Assembly (NCBI RefSeq): GCF_041060425.1
Contig: NZ_JAULBC010000014.1
Location: forward strand, 26,439-90,438
DNA: 64,000 bases
From: Danxiaibacter flavus
GTDB lineage: Bacteria; Bacteroidota; Bacteroidia; Chitinophagales; Chitinophagaceae
Direction of reading: 5' to 3'
Made by a program: the position numbers and the translations under genes. Positions 17,836 to 26,349 of the stretch are shown in pieces; the first letter of the stretch is position 1, and each line of letters opens with the position of its first letter. Under the pieces are notes generated by a model that did no database searches, was not told where the DNA came from, and worked only from the letters and a program-made list of their open reading frames with translations.

Positions 17836-18342
17836 ATGATCTGTTTTATTACCGGCGGTGCCCGCAGCGGAAAAAGTAGATACGCACAAAATGAAGCACT
17901 GGCTTTGTCTGACAGCCCAATTTATATTGCCACATCCAATGTAACCGATGACGAATTCAAACAAAGGGTAGCCAGGCATAAGGAAGATCGCGATGAAAGA
18001 TGGACCACATTTGAAGAGCCATTGTATGTGAGCAGGCTGCCCATAAGTGAACGCATTGCGGTGGTAGACTGTGTCACATTATGGCTCACCAATTTCTTCT
18101 TTCTGTACAAGCAGGATGTTCAAGCAAGTCTCGAGGCACTGAAGAAAGAAATAGATGAACTGGCTAAGCATCCGGGCACATTTCTAATTGTAAGCAATGA
18201 ACTTGGCATGGGTTTACACGCGGATACAGAGACCGGCAGAAAGTTTGTCGATTTACAAGGCTGGGCCAATCAATATATTGCAGCCAAAGCAAGCAAGGTT
18301 GTTTTCATGGTTTCCGGCATTCCGGTTTCCATCAAGGGCTGA
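17836..18342 (+). CDS. cobU: Adenosylcobinamide kinase / adenosylcobinamide-phosphate guanylyltransferase
   Basis: 168 residues from the ATG at 17836, which places the P-loop at the usual distance from the start; an in-frame TTG at 17806 would add ten residues without homology. P-loop GGARSGKS (7-14), the guanylylated-His region ARHKEDRDERWTTFE (His48), VDCVTLWLTN and VSNELGMG are all family marks. It phosphorylates adenosylcobinamide and then transfers GMP, giving AdoCbi-GDP for CobS. Length is slightly short but complete. It is followed after about 50 bp by cobT. Confidence 0.92.
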   Translation: MICFITGGARSGKSRYAQNEALALSDSPIYIATSNVTDDEFKQRVARHKEDRDERWTTFEEPLYVSRLPISERIAVVDCVTLWLTNFFFLYKQDVQASLEALKKEIDELAKHPGTFLIVSNELGMGLHADTETGRKFVDLQGWANQYIAAKASKVVFMVSGIPVSIKG

Positions 18343-18392
18343 ACAGATAAATGCCAATACACTTCTGCAATCTGATCTAAATAACAAGAGAA

Positions 18393-19418
18393 ATGATCAA
18401 TATTAAACAGGCACTACAACACATAATCGATCATAAAACGAAACCGCCTGGTTCACTCGGGCAGTTAGAAGACATCGCGCTACAAGTTGGATTAATTCAA
18501 AACACGGTATCACCGGTTATCAAAAACCCATCTATTATAGTGTTTGCAGGAGACCACGGTATTGCTGCCACGGGTCTCGTCAATCCATATCCACAAGCTG
18601 TAACGGCGCAAATGGTATTGAATTTTGTAGCAGGCGGTGCTGCCATCAATGTATTTTGCAAACAGCACGGCTTACATCTTTCTGTTGTTGATGCAGGCGT
18701 GAACTTTGACTTCGAGCCACGACTCCCCATTATACACGGCAAAATTGCGAAAGGAACTGCCAATTACTTAGAGCAACCAGCCATGACTATTGCTCAATGT
18801 GAAGAGGCCATCAGCATAGGCAAACTGATTGTCGCAAGAATGCTTAACAATGATTGCAATTGTATTGGATTTGGAGAGATGGGCATCGGCAACACTTCCT
18901 CGGCGGCGTTGCTCATGAGTGCTGTGATGGGCAAACCGATCGGGTTTTGTGCAGGCAGAGGTACCGGCGTAAATGACGAACAACTGCAAACAAAAATTGA
19001 AACGCTGAAAAAAGTGTTCGACCTACGTCAGTTGCAAACACTTGCAAATGCTCCCATACAATTACTGGCAACTGTTGGCGGATTTGAAATAGCTATGATG
19101 GTGGGCGCGTTTGTAGCCGCAGCCGAAAACAATATGATCATAGTAGTGGATGGTTTTATTACCACAGCGGCGTTATTAATTGCTCAACAGTTATCTCCAG
19201 GTATTCTGCAGTATTGCATTTTTGCGCACCAAAGCAATGAACAGGCACACGCAGCCATGCTGGAACATATGGAGGCCAAACCGCTGCTACAACTGGGCAT
19301 GCGACTGGGAGAAGGCACAGGCGCTGCTCTCGCAATGCCGCTTATACAGTCTGCTGTTAATTTTTTAAATCAAATGGCCAGCTTTGAAAGCGCGTCTGTA
19401 AGTAATAAGGAAGAATAA
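18393..19418 (+). CDS. cobT: Nicotinate-nucleotide:dimethylbenzimidazole phosphoribosyltransferase
   Basis: 341 residues. KTKPPGSLGQLEDIALQVG at the start, FAGDHGIAATGLVNPYPQ and GFGEMGIGNTSSAALL in the middle, and the C-terminal RLGEGTGAALAMPLI with the catalytic Glu at about residue 307 leave little doubt. It makes alpha-ribazole phosphate, the lower-ligand nucleotide, from nicotinate mononucleotide and a benzimidazole. It is only 2 bp from the start of cobS, so the two are co-transcribed. A DMB source (bluB or bza genes) is not in this window. Confidence 0.95.
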   Translation: MINIKQALQHIIDHKTKPPGSLGQLEDIALQVGLIQNTVSPVIKNPSIIVFAGDHGIAATGLVNPYPQAVTAQMVLNFVAGGAAINVFCKQHGLHLSVVDAGVNFDFEPRLPIIHGKIAKGTANYLEQPAMTIAQCEEAISIGKLIVARMLNNDCNCIGFGEMGIGNTSSAALLMSAVMGKPIGFCAGRGTGVNDEQLQTKIETLKKVFDLRQLQTLANAPIQLLATVGGFEIAMMVGAFVAAAENNMIIVVDGFITTAALLIAQQLSPGILQYCIFAHQSNEQAHAAMLEHMEAKPLLQLGMRLGEGTGAALAMPLIQSAVNFLNQMASFESASVSNKEE

Positions 19419-19420
19419 CC

Positions 19421-20212
19421 ATGCCGATACTGCAAAGACTCAAAAGTGAACGTGATATTTTCTTCACAGCACTGATGTTTTTTACACGCATACCTGTACC
19501 ACGTAATATTGGCCACGGGCAAAACATGCTGCAAAAATCGTCGCGTTACTTTCCATGGATCGGCCTACTTGTTGGTGGCATTAATGCGCTGGCATTTTAT
19601 CTTTTTCAGTTCTTTTTTCCTTTACAGCTTTCCCTTCTGTTTACAATGATCGTAAGCATTCTCACTACAGGAGCTTTTCATGAAGATGGTTTTGCTGATG
19701 TTTGTGATGCGTTTGGTGGAGGCTGGACAAAAGAAAAAATATTAACGATCATGAAAGATAGCCGTCTTGGCACATACGGCGTTATCGGATTGATTGCAAT
19801 ACTCAGCAGTAAATTTATTTTGCTGGAGACACTGGCGTCGCATCAATCATTGACCGTATTTCTTTTGATCATCGTCGCCGCACATAGCAGCAGCAGGTTG
19901 GCGGCTGTTACGCTGTTACAGCAATATAGTTATGTAACCGATACCGATCAAAGCAAATCCAAACCGGTTGCTGACAGAAAACTTAATACGTTAGAGTTGT
20001 GCATTGCATTTGCTGGCGGGCTGCTCCCTTTTTGCTTTCTTCCTCCGGTTTACCTCTTGCCGTTGGTATTGGTTATTATTGCAAGACTATACTTAGGTAA
20101 CTATTTTTACAAATGGATTGGGGGACAAACCGGCGATTGCGCCGGCGCTACCCAACAAGTTTGTGAAATTGCTTTTTATACCGGCATTATTGTACTATGG
20201 AAATTTATTTAA
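19421..20212 (+). CDS. cobS: Adenosylcobinamide-GDP ribazoletransferase (cobalamin synthase)
   Basis: 263 residues, integral membrane protein with about six helices. The acidic motif GAFHEDGFADVCDAFGGG with MKDSRLGTYGVIGL is the active-site signature of CobS; FFTRIPVPRNI near the N-terminus and the GQTGDCAGATQQVCEI segment near the end are also typical. It joins AdoCbi-GDP from CobU and alpha-ribazole (phosphate) from CobT at the inner membrane. Its 3' end overlaps cobC by 16 bp, so the two are translationally linked. Confidence 0.94.
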   Translation: MPILQRLKSERDIFFTALMFFTRIPVPRNIGHGQNMLQKSSRYFPWIGLLVGGINALAFYLFQFFFPLQLSLLFTMIVSILTTGAFHEDGFADVCDAFGGGWTKEKILTIMKDSRLGTYGVIGLIAILSSKFILLETLASHQSLTVFLLIIVAAHSSSRLAAVTLLQQYSYVTDTDQSKSKPVADRKLNTLELCIAFAGGLLPFCFLPPVYLLPLVLVIIARLYLGNYFYKWIGGQTGDCAGATQQVCEIAFYTGIIVLWKFI

Positions 20213-20793
20213 TACGCCATACCACTCCTGATGTAGCCAGAGGCATTTGTTACGGCCAGGCGGACATTGATGTAACGGACTCATTCCATACCGAAGCTTC
20301 GTTGATAAAGGCTTATCTGCCTGCAAGCATACAGCAGGTACATTGCAGCCCATTGCAACGTTGCCGCAAACTAGCCGAGTTACTATTTCCACAAGCGCTT
20401 ATACAATACCATGACGCTCTAAAGGAAATTAACTGCGGGGATTGGGAATTAAAAAAATGGGATGATATAGACAAAGCAGAAATACAACCATGGATGGAAG
20501 ACTTTGTCAACGTCTGTATTCCTAACGGAGAAAATTATGTGCAACTGCATGAGCGTTGCAGTCTTCTTTTTGATCAGCTGATACAAAATGCTCCGGCAGC
20601 TATCGTTACACATGGTGGCGTAATACGAAGCATCTTGTCTCATATCACCAGCACGCCGCTAAAAGAATCATTCAATAAGTTTTCTTTACACTACGGCTGC
20701 GTTGTAAAAATCACAATGGAGAATAGTCAATACGCTTACAATATCGTTCATAATATTATCCCGCCGGAAGTGGAAACTCATAAGCCTAAATAG
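20197..20793 (+). CDS. cobC: Alpha-ribazole phosphatase (histidine phosphatase family)
   Basis: 198 residues. MEIYLIRHTTPDVARGICYG has the phosphohistidine His8 in the RHT variant of the RHG motif that is common in CobC; CSPLQRCRKLAE, NCGDWELKKWDDI and AIVTHGGVIRSIL give the other active-site arginine, glutamate-equivalent and histidine regions. It removes the phosphate from alpha-ribazole phosphate or adenosylcobalamin phosphate in the last step of nucleotide-loop assembly. It overlaps cobS and is the last clear B12 gene. Confidence 0.9.
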   Translation: MEIYLIRHTTPDVARGICYGQADIDVTDSFHTEASLIKAYLPASIQQVHCSPLQRCRKLAELLFPQALIQYHDALKEINCGDWELKKWDDIDKAEIQPWMEDFVNVCIPNGENYVQLHERCSLLFDQLIQNAPAAIVTHGGVIRSILSHITSTPLKESFNKFSLHYGCVVKITMENSQYAYNIVHNIIPPEVETHKPK

Positions 20794-20868
20794 AATGCCG
20801 ATTGAATTGAACTTCTGGTTACTATGCTTTCCTGAAGTTGTTCGGAGAACGATCTTTTTTTTAAAGCA

Positions 20869-20876
20869 TAAATTTG
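20869..20876 (+). promoter_or_regulatory. TAnnTTTG-type -7 element before the CWC gene
   Basis: taaatttg matches TAnnTTTG exactly, 24 bp before the ATG at 20901. It gives the small gene its own promoter, separate from the cob operon. A T-rich run (gatctttttttt) just upstream may end cob transcription, but its stem is only 4 bp. Confidence 0.5.
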
Positions 20877-20900
20877 TACATCTGAATAAACAACACGTCT

Positions 20901-21113
20901 ATGCCTGTGCATGAACATAAAACCTGCCCACGTTGTAAGCAACCATTTGAATGCAAGGTGGGGGATGTAGCCAATTGCCAGTGCAGCAGCTTTACTTTTA
21001 CTGCGGAAGAAAAGAAGTTTATCGCAGAACGCTACAGCGATTGCCTCTGCGCAAATTGCCTGAAAGAATTGAAGAATAAGTATGTGTTGTTTAAGGAGAA
21101 GTATATGTCTTAG
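20901..21113 (+). CDS. Cysteine-rich CWC-family small zinc-ribbon protein
   Basis: 70 residues with six cysteines in three pairs: CPRCKQPFECKVGDVANCQC and CLCANCLKEL. This is the pattern of the Cys_rich_CWC family (CPxC, then CxC, then CxxC). The role is unknown; zinc or another metal is probably bound. It lies just downstream of cobC on the same strand but has its own -7 box. ATG at 20901 is the only sensible start. Confidence 0.82.
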   Translation: MPVHEHKTCPRCKQPFECKVGDVANCQCSSFTFTAEEKKFIAERYSDCLCANCLKELKNKYVLFKEKYMS

Positions 21114-21447
21114 GAGTTGTACGTTGAAAGTTATACGTTATACGTTTATCGGAGCGAAGGAATGTTCAACACCTTACTATTGTTGATTCACTATTCACTT
21201 CTAAGTATTTCTCCGTGAAATTATGCGTAATGGTTACACGGAGAAATACAGGAGAAGACACGGAGTTACACAGAGGTTTGCAACGACCTCTTCCCGCCAT
21301 TTTCACCATTGACCATTTACTTCTTCCTGCCACCGTTATGAAATTTCCAAAACAAAGCACTGCTCCCCCCTTTCACCATTGACCATTCACTATTCACTTC
21401 TTCCGCATCTTAGTGCCCCTTTTTGTCTTTGTGCCTTTGTGGCAAAA
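21114..21447. other. Repeat-filled gap between convergent genes
   Basis: The 334 bp hold acgttatacgttt words (21117-21150), gattcactattcacttc / ccattgaccattcac words (21176-21206, 21298-21332, 21368-21406), a cacggag element (21230-21274) and a ctttgtgcctttgtggc run (21410-21445). I see no gene. No strong hairpin terminator stands out for either neighbour. Confidence 0.65.
21230..21274. repeat. cacggag dispersed repeat, copy 1
   Basis: ggttacacggagaaatacag then gagaagacacggagttacac and agagg; a second copy with the same succession (gttacacggag, ggagacac, gagttgcacagag) lies at 59090-59134, 38 kb away in another gap. Confidence 0.65.
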
Positions 21448-22323
21448 CTATCCCTTATAAAAATTCGCCTTCACTCCTTTTACCTTCAAATCAACAGCAA
21501 ACAAACTTCCACTCAAAGGATATTTTTCCAAATCCTCTTTGCTCATGTTTTCCCGCGCAGTTGTTATGTACAATGTTGAAAGATCTTTTCCACCAAAAGC
21601 ACAGGCAGATACCTGAGGAACCGGCACAGTAACTTTTCCTAATAATTCGCCTGTCAGCGGATTCCATCGGGCTACAGAAAAGTCTCCCCACAAGGCTGTC
21701 CATAACATGCCTTCTTCGTCAATGGTCATACCATCAGGAGAACCACTTCCTTCGGGAACATGGATTACCGTCCGCCGGTTGCTGATGTTGCCGGCGGCAT
21801 CATCGTAATCAAACGCATCTACTTTTTTTGTAGGAGTATCTACATAGTACATTGTCTTTTTGTCCGCACTCCATGCAATACCGTTGGATATTGTTACATT
21901 ATCCAACATTTGATGCACTACATCATCTGCGTCCATTCTGTACAACGAAGCTTTACCTTTTATTTGCTTTAAGTGCATGGAACCGACCCAAAATCTTCCC
22001 GAAGGATCACATTTTCCGTCGTTAAAGCGGATCTCCGGATCTGGCAGCGGGTTAGTCATAAATACCAACTCGCCCGTTGTTGTATTCATCTGGTGAATGC
22101 CGCTCTGCAGGGCTACCAGTACATCGCCGTTTTCCATAGGTACAACGGTCCCGATTTTTTCAGTTGTCTCTAACGCCCTGTCTTCTTTCGTTTCGGGATC
22201 ATAAATATGTAGCTTCCTTCCATCAATATCCACCCAATACAATTTATTTTCCCTGTAATTCCAGATCGGACCTTCGGCCAGCTCTGCCCTGGCATCTAAT
22301 ATCAATGACGCAGTTAATTCCAT
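21448..22323 (-). CDS. SMP-30/gluconolactonase/LRE family lactonase
   Basis: 291 residues, six-bladed propeller of the regucalcin type. Metal-site residues are visible: Glu17 (ELAEGPIWNYRENKLYWVDI), Asn101 in RFNDGKCDPSGRFWVG, Asn147 in ISNGIAWSADKKTMYYVDT and Asp197 in GSPDGMTIDEEGMLW. The family hydrolyses sugar lactones such as gluconolactone or L-arabinolactone; substrate not determinable. No signal peptide, so cytosolic. The gene stands alone on the minus strand between two plus-strand transcripts. Confidence 0.88.
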   Translation of the reverse strand: MELTASLILDARAELAEGPIWNYRENKLYWVDIDGRKLHIYDPETKEDRALETTEKIGTVVPMENGDVLVALQSGIHQMNTTTGELVFMTNPLPDPEIRFNDGKCDPSGRFWVGSMHLKQIKGKASLYRMDADDVVHQMLDNVTISNGIAWSADKKTMYYVDTPTKKVDAFDYDDAAGNISNRRTVIHVPEGSGSPDGMTIDEEGMLWTALWGDFSVARWNPLTGELLGKVTVPVPQVSACAFGGKDLSTLYITTARENMSKEDLEKYPLSGSLFAVDLKVKGVKANFYKG

Positions 22324-22508
22324 AATTTAATCAAGCAAGATTAGAGATGTTGTCAACAAGCCCGGCCTGTTAGCCGGTTATTGTATTATCGTTAATAATT
22401 ATCAGTCAATATACTTTGATCTTAGTTAATTACGGCTGTTTTTTGCCAATATCACAATTAAAAATCGGTGATTACCATTTTAGTAATCACAAATTGCTGT
22501 TTACGCCC

Positions 22509-22516
22509 TATTTTTG
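22509..22516 (+). promoter_or_regulatory. TAnnTTTG-type -7 element of sucD
   Basis: tatttttg lies 28 bp before the sucD ATG and matches the Bacteroidota -7 consensus exactly. No clear -33 TTTG at standard spacing. Confidence 0.5.
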
Positions 22517-22544
22517 CCAGACTTTTTACTAAAAAACAATTTCC

Positions 22545-23417
22545 ATGTCTGTATTAGTGAATAAAGATTCAAAGATCATAGTTCAGGGTTTCACCGGAAC
22601 GGAAGGAACATTTCATGCTACTCAAATGATAGAATACGGCACCAATGTAGTGGGTGGTGTTACCCCTGGTAAAGGTGGATCAACCCATTTGGACAGGCCT
22701 GTATTTAATACCGTTGAGCAAGCTGTTAACCAAACAGGCGCTAACGTAAGCATCATTTTTGTGCCGCCGGCTTTTGCTGCTGACTCAATTATGGAAGCTG
22801 CTGACGCAGGTATTGCATTGGTGGTTTGTATCACTGAAGGTATTCCTACACAGGACATGGTAAAGGTTAAAAATTACCTGCAAGGCAAAAACACGCGCCT
22901 TATCGGGCCAAACTGCCCTGGCGTTATTACTGCCGGCGAAGCTAAAGTGGGTATCATGCCCGGCTTTATCTTCAAACCAGGCCGCATAGGTATCGTTTCC
23001 AAATCAGGTACGTTAACCTATGAAGCTGCTGATCAGACTGTAAAAGCAGGTCTTGGCATCAGCACTGCGATCGGTATCGGTGGTGATCCGATCATCGGAA
23101 CACCTACGGTTGAAGCCGTAAAATTATTGATGGACGACCCTGAAACTGACGGCATCATCATGATCGGCGAAATTGGTGGTAGCATGGAAGCTGATGCAGC
23201 CAACTGGTTGAAAGACAATCTGCGCAAACCTGTTGTTGGTTTCATCGCAGGACAAACTGCCCCTCCCGGTCGCAGAATGGGACACGCCGGTGCGATCATC
23301 GGTGGTGCGGACGACACTGCAGCGGCAAAAATGAAAATTATGGCTGAATGCGGTATTCACGTAGTCGCCAGCCCTGCGGACATCGGAAAAACAATGGCAG
23401 AGGCACTAAAGAAATAA
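22545..23417 (+). CDS. sucD: Succinate-CoA ligase, alpha subunit
   Basis: 290 residues. The CoA-binding start GFTGTEGTFHATQMIEYGT, the VGGVTPGKGG turn, IGPNCPGVITAGEAKVGIMP, SKSGTLTYEAADQT and the phosphohistidine loop RMGHAGAIIGG (His247) are complete. It forms succinyl-CoA synthetase with SucC in the TCA cycle, yielding ATP or GTP. sucC is not in this window, which is common in Bacteroidota where the two genes are often apart. It is monocistronic: own -7 element and a good terminator 20 bp after the stop. Confidence 0.96.
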   Translation: MSVLVNKDSKIIVQGFTGTEGTFHATQMIEYGTNVVGGVTPGKGGSTHLDRPVFNTVEQAVNQTGANVSIIFVPPAFAADSIMEAADAGIALVVCITEGIPTQDMVKVKNYLQGKNTRLIGPNCPGVITAGEAKVGIMPGFIFKPGRIGIVSKSGTLTYEAADQTVKAGLGISTAIGIGGDPIIGTPTVEAVKLLMDDPETDGIIMIGEIGGSMEADAANWLKDNLRKPVVGFIAGQTAPPGRRMGHAGAIIGGADDTAAAKMKIMAECGIHVVASPADIGKTMAEALKK

Positions 23418-23436
23418 TTCGTATATACGCCTAGAC

Positions 23437-23466
23437 AAGTAGCCTCACCCAACCGTGAGGCTACTT
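23437..23466 (+). terminator. Rho-independent terminator of sucD
   Basis: aagtagcctcac and gtgaggctactt pair over 12 bp around a 6-base loop, 20 bp after the sucD stop. The T-run is short. Confidence 0.75.
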
Positions 23467-23597
23467 TGCGTTCTGGCCTTGCCAAAACCTAATTTAAAAT
23501 GACCGTTTAAGACTTCACCCACTTTCGTATTTTTTTATCTACTACTTTAGTAGTGAATTATCAGTAAATGCTGAAGTATTCAATTTCATTGGGGGTT

Positions 23598-23632
23598 AAA
23601 GCTTGTAGCTAACAACTACAAGCTTTTTTATT
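23598..23632 (+). terminator. Strong hairpin plus T-run between two genes
   Basis: aaagcttgtag pairs with ctacaagcttt around a 7-base loop, followed by ttttattttc. It lies 130 bp beyond the sucD terminator and 35 bp before the next ATG, so it either backs up the first terminator or ends a short transcript from the 23470-23597 region. Confidence 0.7.
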
Positions 23633-23666
23633 TTCTTTTTGAGTAGGATAGCTTTCTTTTGCATCC

Positions 23667-24083
23667 ATGAAGCTTTTTTCCGTCTTCGCATTAATTGGAT
23701 TTATTATATGTAGCAATAGCATTTTTGCAGCGGACAGCACATATTCCCGCAAAAATACTTTGGCTGCCTGGCAGGTTACTGTTCCGGCTAAAATCCCCGT
23801 TAACCAACTTTACGAACTACCTGTACAATTGGAAAACAAGAGTGCCGAAGAATGGACGGGCTACCTGGTTTTTGAATTGCAGGACGATTCTTCCCACAAG
23901 GTTGTGGATGGCTTGTTCAGCAACGTATTTCCAAACCAATATTTTACATTAGAAAAAAATGGCAGGGCAGAGATAAAATTTCCTTTCACGGTGCCAGCAT
24001 CGTTTCACAACAATGTGCATTTCGTGATTAAGATGTATAAGAAGGAATGCATTGATACGCTGATTGGGAGGATAAAGCTGTGA
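23667..24083 (+). CDS. Exported stand-alone domain resembling part of bacterial alpha-2-macroglobulins
   Basis: 138 residues with a signal peptide (MKLFSVFALIGFIICSNSIFAAD). The body WQVTVPAKIPVNQLYELPVQ, then VFPNQYFTLEKNGRAEIKFP, reads to me like one beta-sandwich segment of the large alpha-2-macroglobulin-like proteins of Bacteroidota, here alone and with its own export signal. No thioester (CxEQ) is present. The match is from memory and moderate; if wrong it is an unknown secreted beta-sandwich protein. Taking it as complete fits the clean start and a stop shortly before repeat words. Confidence 0.6.
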   Translation: MKLFSVFALIGFIICSNSIFAADSTYSRKNTLAAWQVTVPAKIPVNQLYELPVQLENKSAEEWTGYLVFELQDDSSHKVVDGLFSNVFPNQYFTLEKNGRAEIKFPFTVPASFHNNVHFVIKMYKKECIDTLIGRIKL

Positions 24084-24151
24084 GCTTGTCTGGACCTGGA
24101 TTACAGGATTTGAAGATTAACCGGATAATATTTTTAATAGACTATTTAACA

Positions 24152-24211
24152 GCGCTGAAAGCTGATAGCTGGCAGCCACCTGATACCTGAAACCTCATAC
24201 CTCATACCTAT
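24152..24211. repeat. agctgatag words followed by acctgatacc words
   Basis: Two word families abut: gctgaaagctgatagctggc, then acctgatacctgaaacctca and taccta. The array ends directly before the ATG of the FAD oxidoreductase. The same two families are joined at 61436-61553. Confidence 0.7.
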
Positions 24212-24212
24212 T

Positions 24213-25289
24213 ATGACAGACTACATCATCATCGGACAAGGGCTTTGTGGAACCTTCCTGAGTTACTACCTGCACAAGGCGGGCAAAAAGGTTATTGTGA
24301 TTGATGAAAGCCAGCCATTCTCTTCTACCAAAGTGGCTAGCGGTGTTATTAATCCTGTCACAGGAAGGCAGATTGTTACCACCTGGATGATTGATGAACT
24401 GCTTCCTTTTGCGTGGAATGCTTATAGTGAAATAGGAAAAGCTTTGGATGTTGATCTGATCTCTGAAAGGAACGTAATATCGTTTCCCTCGTCTCAGCAA
24501 ATGCGTGACTTTTATGACAGAAGAATTGACGAGAAAAATGTTTACCTCGCCAACATAGAGGCGGCAGACGTTAAGTACAATCCATACTTCACATTTTTAT
24601 TCGGCGCGGTTGAAATTCACCCGGTTTACCTGATCAATCTTCATTATATGTTGAAAGGATGGCGTAAGCAATTGGCGTCTGAAAACCTCCTGCTTGAAGA
24701 AGCATTTCATGAAGAGCAACTGAAAGTTTTTCCTGACCACATTGAATATAAAGGCATTCATGCTGAGAAAATTATCTATTGCAATGGTATTAATGCCTAT
24801 CAATCGCCATATTGGGAAAATCTTCCGGCAACATATAATAAAGGGGAAGTTGTGATTGTAGATATTCCTGATCTGCCACAAACAAACATTTATAAATTCG
24901 GCAGCACCACACTCGTTCCATGGTATGACGGCTTATGGTGGGTGGGCAGCACTTACGAAAACAACTATACAGATGCCGGACCTACAGAATTATTTAAGCG
25001 CAGAAAGGATGAAGAACTAAAATTTCTGTTGAAACAACCTTACACTATTATAGATCATATTGCGTCTATCAGACCGGCGGCAATGGAACGCAGACCTTTT
25101 GTGGGCTTACATCCGGTGCAGCAAAATGTCGGCATTTTCGATGGTATGGGAACCAAGGGCTGCTCGCTCGCTCCGTTCCTGGGAAAACAGTTCAGCGACC
25201 ACCTTACGCAACAGCAACCATTGTTACCTGAGGCCGATGTAAAGCGTTTTCAAAAAATTTTAAGCGGCAGGTTTTCCAAGGCTGATTAA
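24213..25289 (+). CDS. FAD-dependent oxidoreductase of the DAO (glycine/D-amino acid oxidase) family
   Basis: 358 residues. Dinucleotide-binding motif IIGQGLCGTFLSYYLHKAG at the very N-terminus, followed by VIVIDESQ as the second strand with its acidic end, and STKVASGVINPVTGRQ as the FAD pyrophosphate loop. The C-terminal IASIRPAAMERRPFVGLHP and GMGTKGCSLAPFLGKQF complete the DAO fold. Substrate unknown; the family oxidises amines or amino acids, and the short form here is common in Bacteroidota. The ATG lies right after repeat words, leaving almost no room for a leader. Confidence 0.82.
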   Translation: MTDYIIIGQGLCGTFLSYYLHKAGKKVIVIDESQPFSSTKVASGVINPVTGRQIVTTWMIDELLPFAWNAYSEIGKALDVDLISERNVISFPSSQQMRDFYDRRIDEKNVYLANIEAADVKYNPYFTFLFGAVEIHPVYLINLHYMLKGWRKQLASENLLLEEAFHEEQLKVFPDHIEYKGIHAEKIIYCNGINAYQSPYWENLPATYNKGEVVIVDIPDLPQTNIYKFGSTTLVPWYDGLWWVGSTYENNYTDAGPTELFKRRKDEELKFLLKQPYTIIDHIASIRPAAMERRPFVGLHPVQQNVGIFDGMGTKGCSLAPFLGKQFSDHLTQQQPLLPEADVKRFQKILSGRFSKAD

Positions 25290-25323
25290 TATTGCACTGT
25301 TTTACATTTAAGCTATTATTCTC

Positions 25324-25791
25324 ATGAGCGACACCGGTTTAACCACCAATACTGGCATTACTGACCATGCCGGCAATAGCGGCGACAATTTTGTCGTAGC
25401 AACCACGACTGAACAGGATTACATTATCCCTTTGCGTTATCGCAAAATGGAAAACCTTCATATTGTTTTCTGGTTATTTAAAGATGTGAGTTGGTGCCTG
25501 GTATGGAAGCCTTTAGGCATTGCGATGATTTTTCCAACCCTCATCATTTCGATTGTCATTGCGTATCGCACCCGCCAGTATGTTTCCGAACTCTGCCACA
25601 ATCTCGCAATAACGATCTGGATCTCAGCCAACTCCTACTGGATGATCAGCGAGTTCCTTCATTTTGATGAGCACATTGTTTTTGGCAACATAACTTTCAA
25701 ACATCTAACGTTAATACCTTTCGGACTTGGGATATTAATATTAGCTTACTTCTATTTGTACTGGCAGCCGAGGCATAAGAATGAAATTTGA
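25324..25791 (+). CDS. Membrane protein of unknown function
   Basis: 155 residues. A Thr/Gly/Asp-rich, polar N-terminal 40 residues is followed by four hydrophobic stretches (HIVFWLFKDVSWCLVWKPLG, MIFPTLIISIVIAY, NLAITIWISANSYWMISEFL, LTLIPFGLGILILAYFYLYW) and a short basic tail. Repeated Trp and conserved-looking His/Glu suggest a defined family, but I do not recognise it. It follows the FAD oxidoreductase by 34 bp and may share its transcript. Repeat words begin right after its TGA. Confidence 0.7.
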   Translation: MSDTGLTTNTGITDHAGNSGDNFVVATTTEQDYIIPLRYRKMENLHIVFWLFKDVSWCLVWKPLGIAMIFPTLIISIVIAYRTRQYVSELCHNLAITIWISANSYWMISEFLHFDEHIVFGNITFKHLTLIPFGLGILILAYFYLYWQPRHKNEI

Positions 25792-26349
25792 GTATTTGCA
25801 AATGTGCAAATTTGTAAATGTGCGAATAGGATTCCGAAGGTAACTCCAATCGAAAAACAAAATAGGGCGTAAAAATAAAAGCTGACTACTCAATGCTGAT
25901 TGCTAATTGCTGGCTTTCATTGCGTCGCACTCTTCAACGGCTTGTTATTAATTGAGTACTACAATGCCTCTTCCACTATCGCGAACCCACTACCTCCATC
26001 ATAGCCGCAGCCGAAATTGCTTCTTAAATATCATATTGACAATAAGCGACAGCTTATTTACTTTTATGGTGGATATTTTTCTAACGGACAGAAATACTTT
26101 TAAGAGTAGCATGAATTGGTGGTATTTTTCAACCTCTATCATCATAATACAACAGCCTGATTCATAAAAAATGCAAACCCAATTGTGGTCTCTCTTCTAA
26201 TAAACTAACAACTTCCAGTTTTATTATTATTTAGGCCGGGATGTTATGCGTGCTTTCGCTGTCATCTGAATGTAAAAGATTAATGGCAACAATTAACAAC
26301 AGCCTATTTTACTATAAAATATTGCTACTTCAACCTAATACTATAAACA
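25792..26349. other. Gap of 558 bp without a supported gene
   Basis: The first part is a short atttgcaaatgtgcaaat word array (25793-25830), then agctgactactcaatgctga-like and gctaattgctgg words to about 25920. The remaining 400 bp show no coding pattern, no strong hairpin and no TAnnTTTG box I trust; a short frame at 25952-26167 looks random. Confidence 0.5.

Noticed and set aside
20838..20866. Terminator after cobC
   Set aside because: The gttc/gaac stem is only 4 bp before the T-run; too weak to list as a feature.
25952..26167. 71-codon frame in the gap before the T9SS gene
   Set aside because: Random-looking composition, no ribosome site, no recognisable motif.
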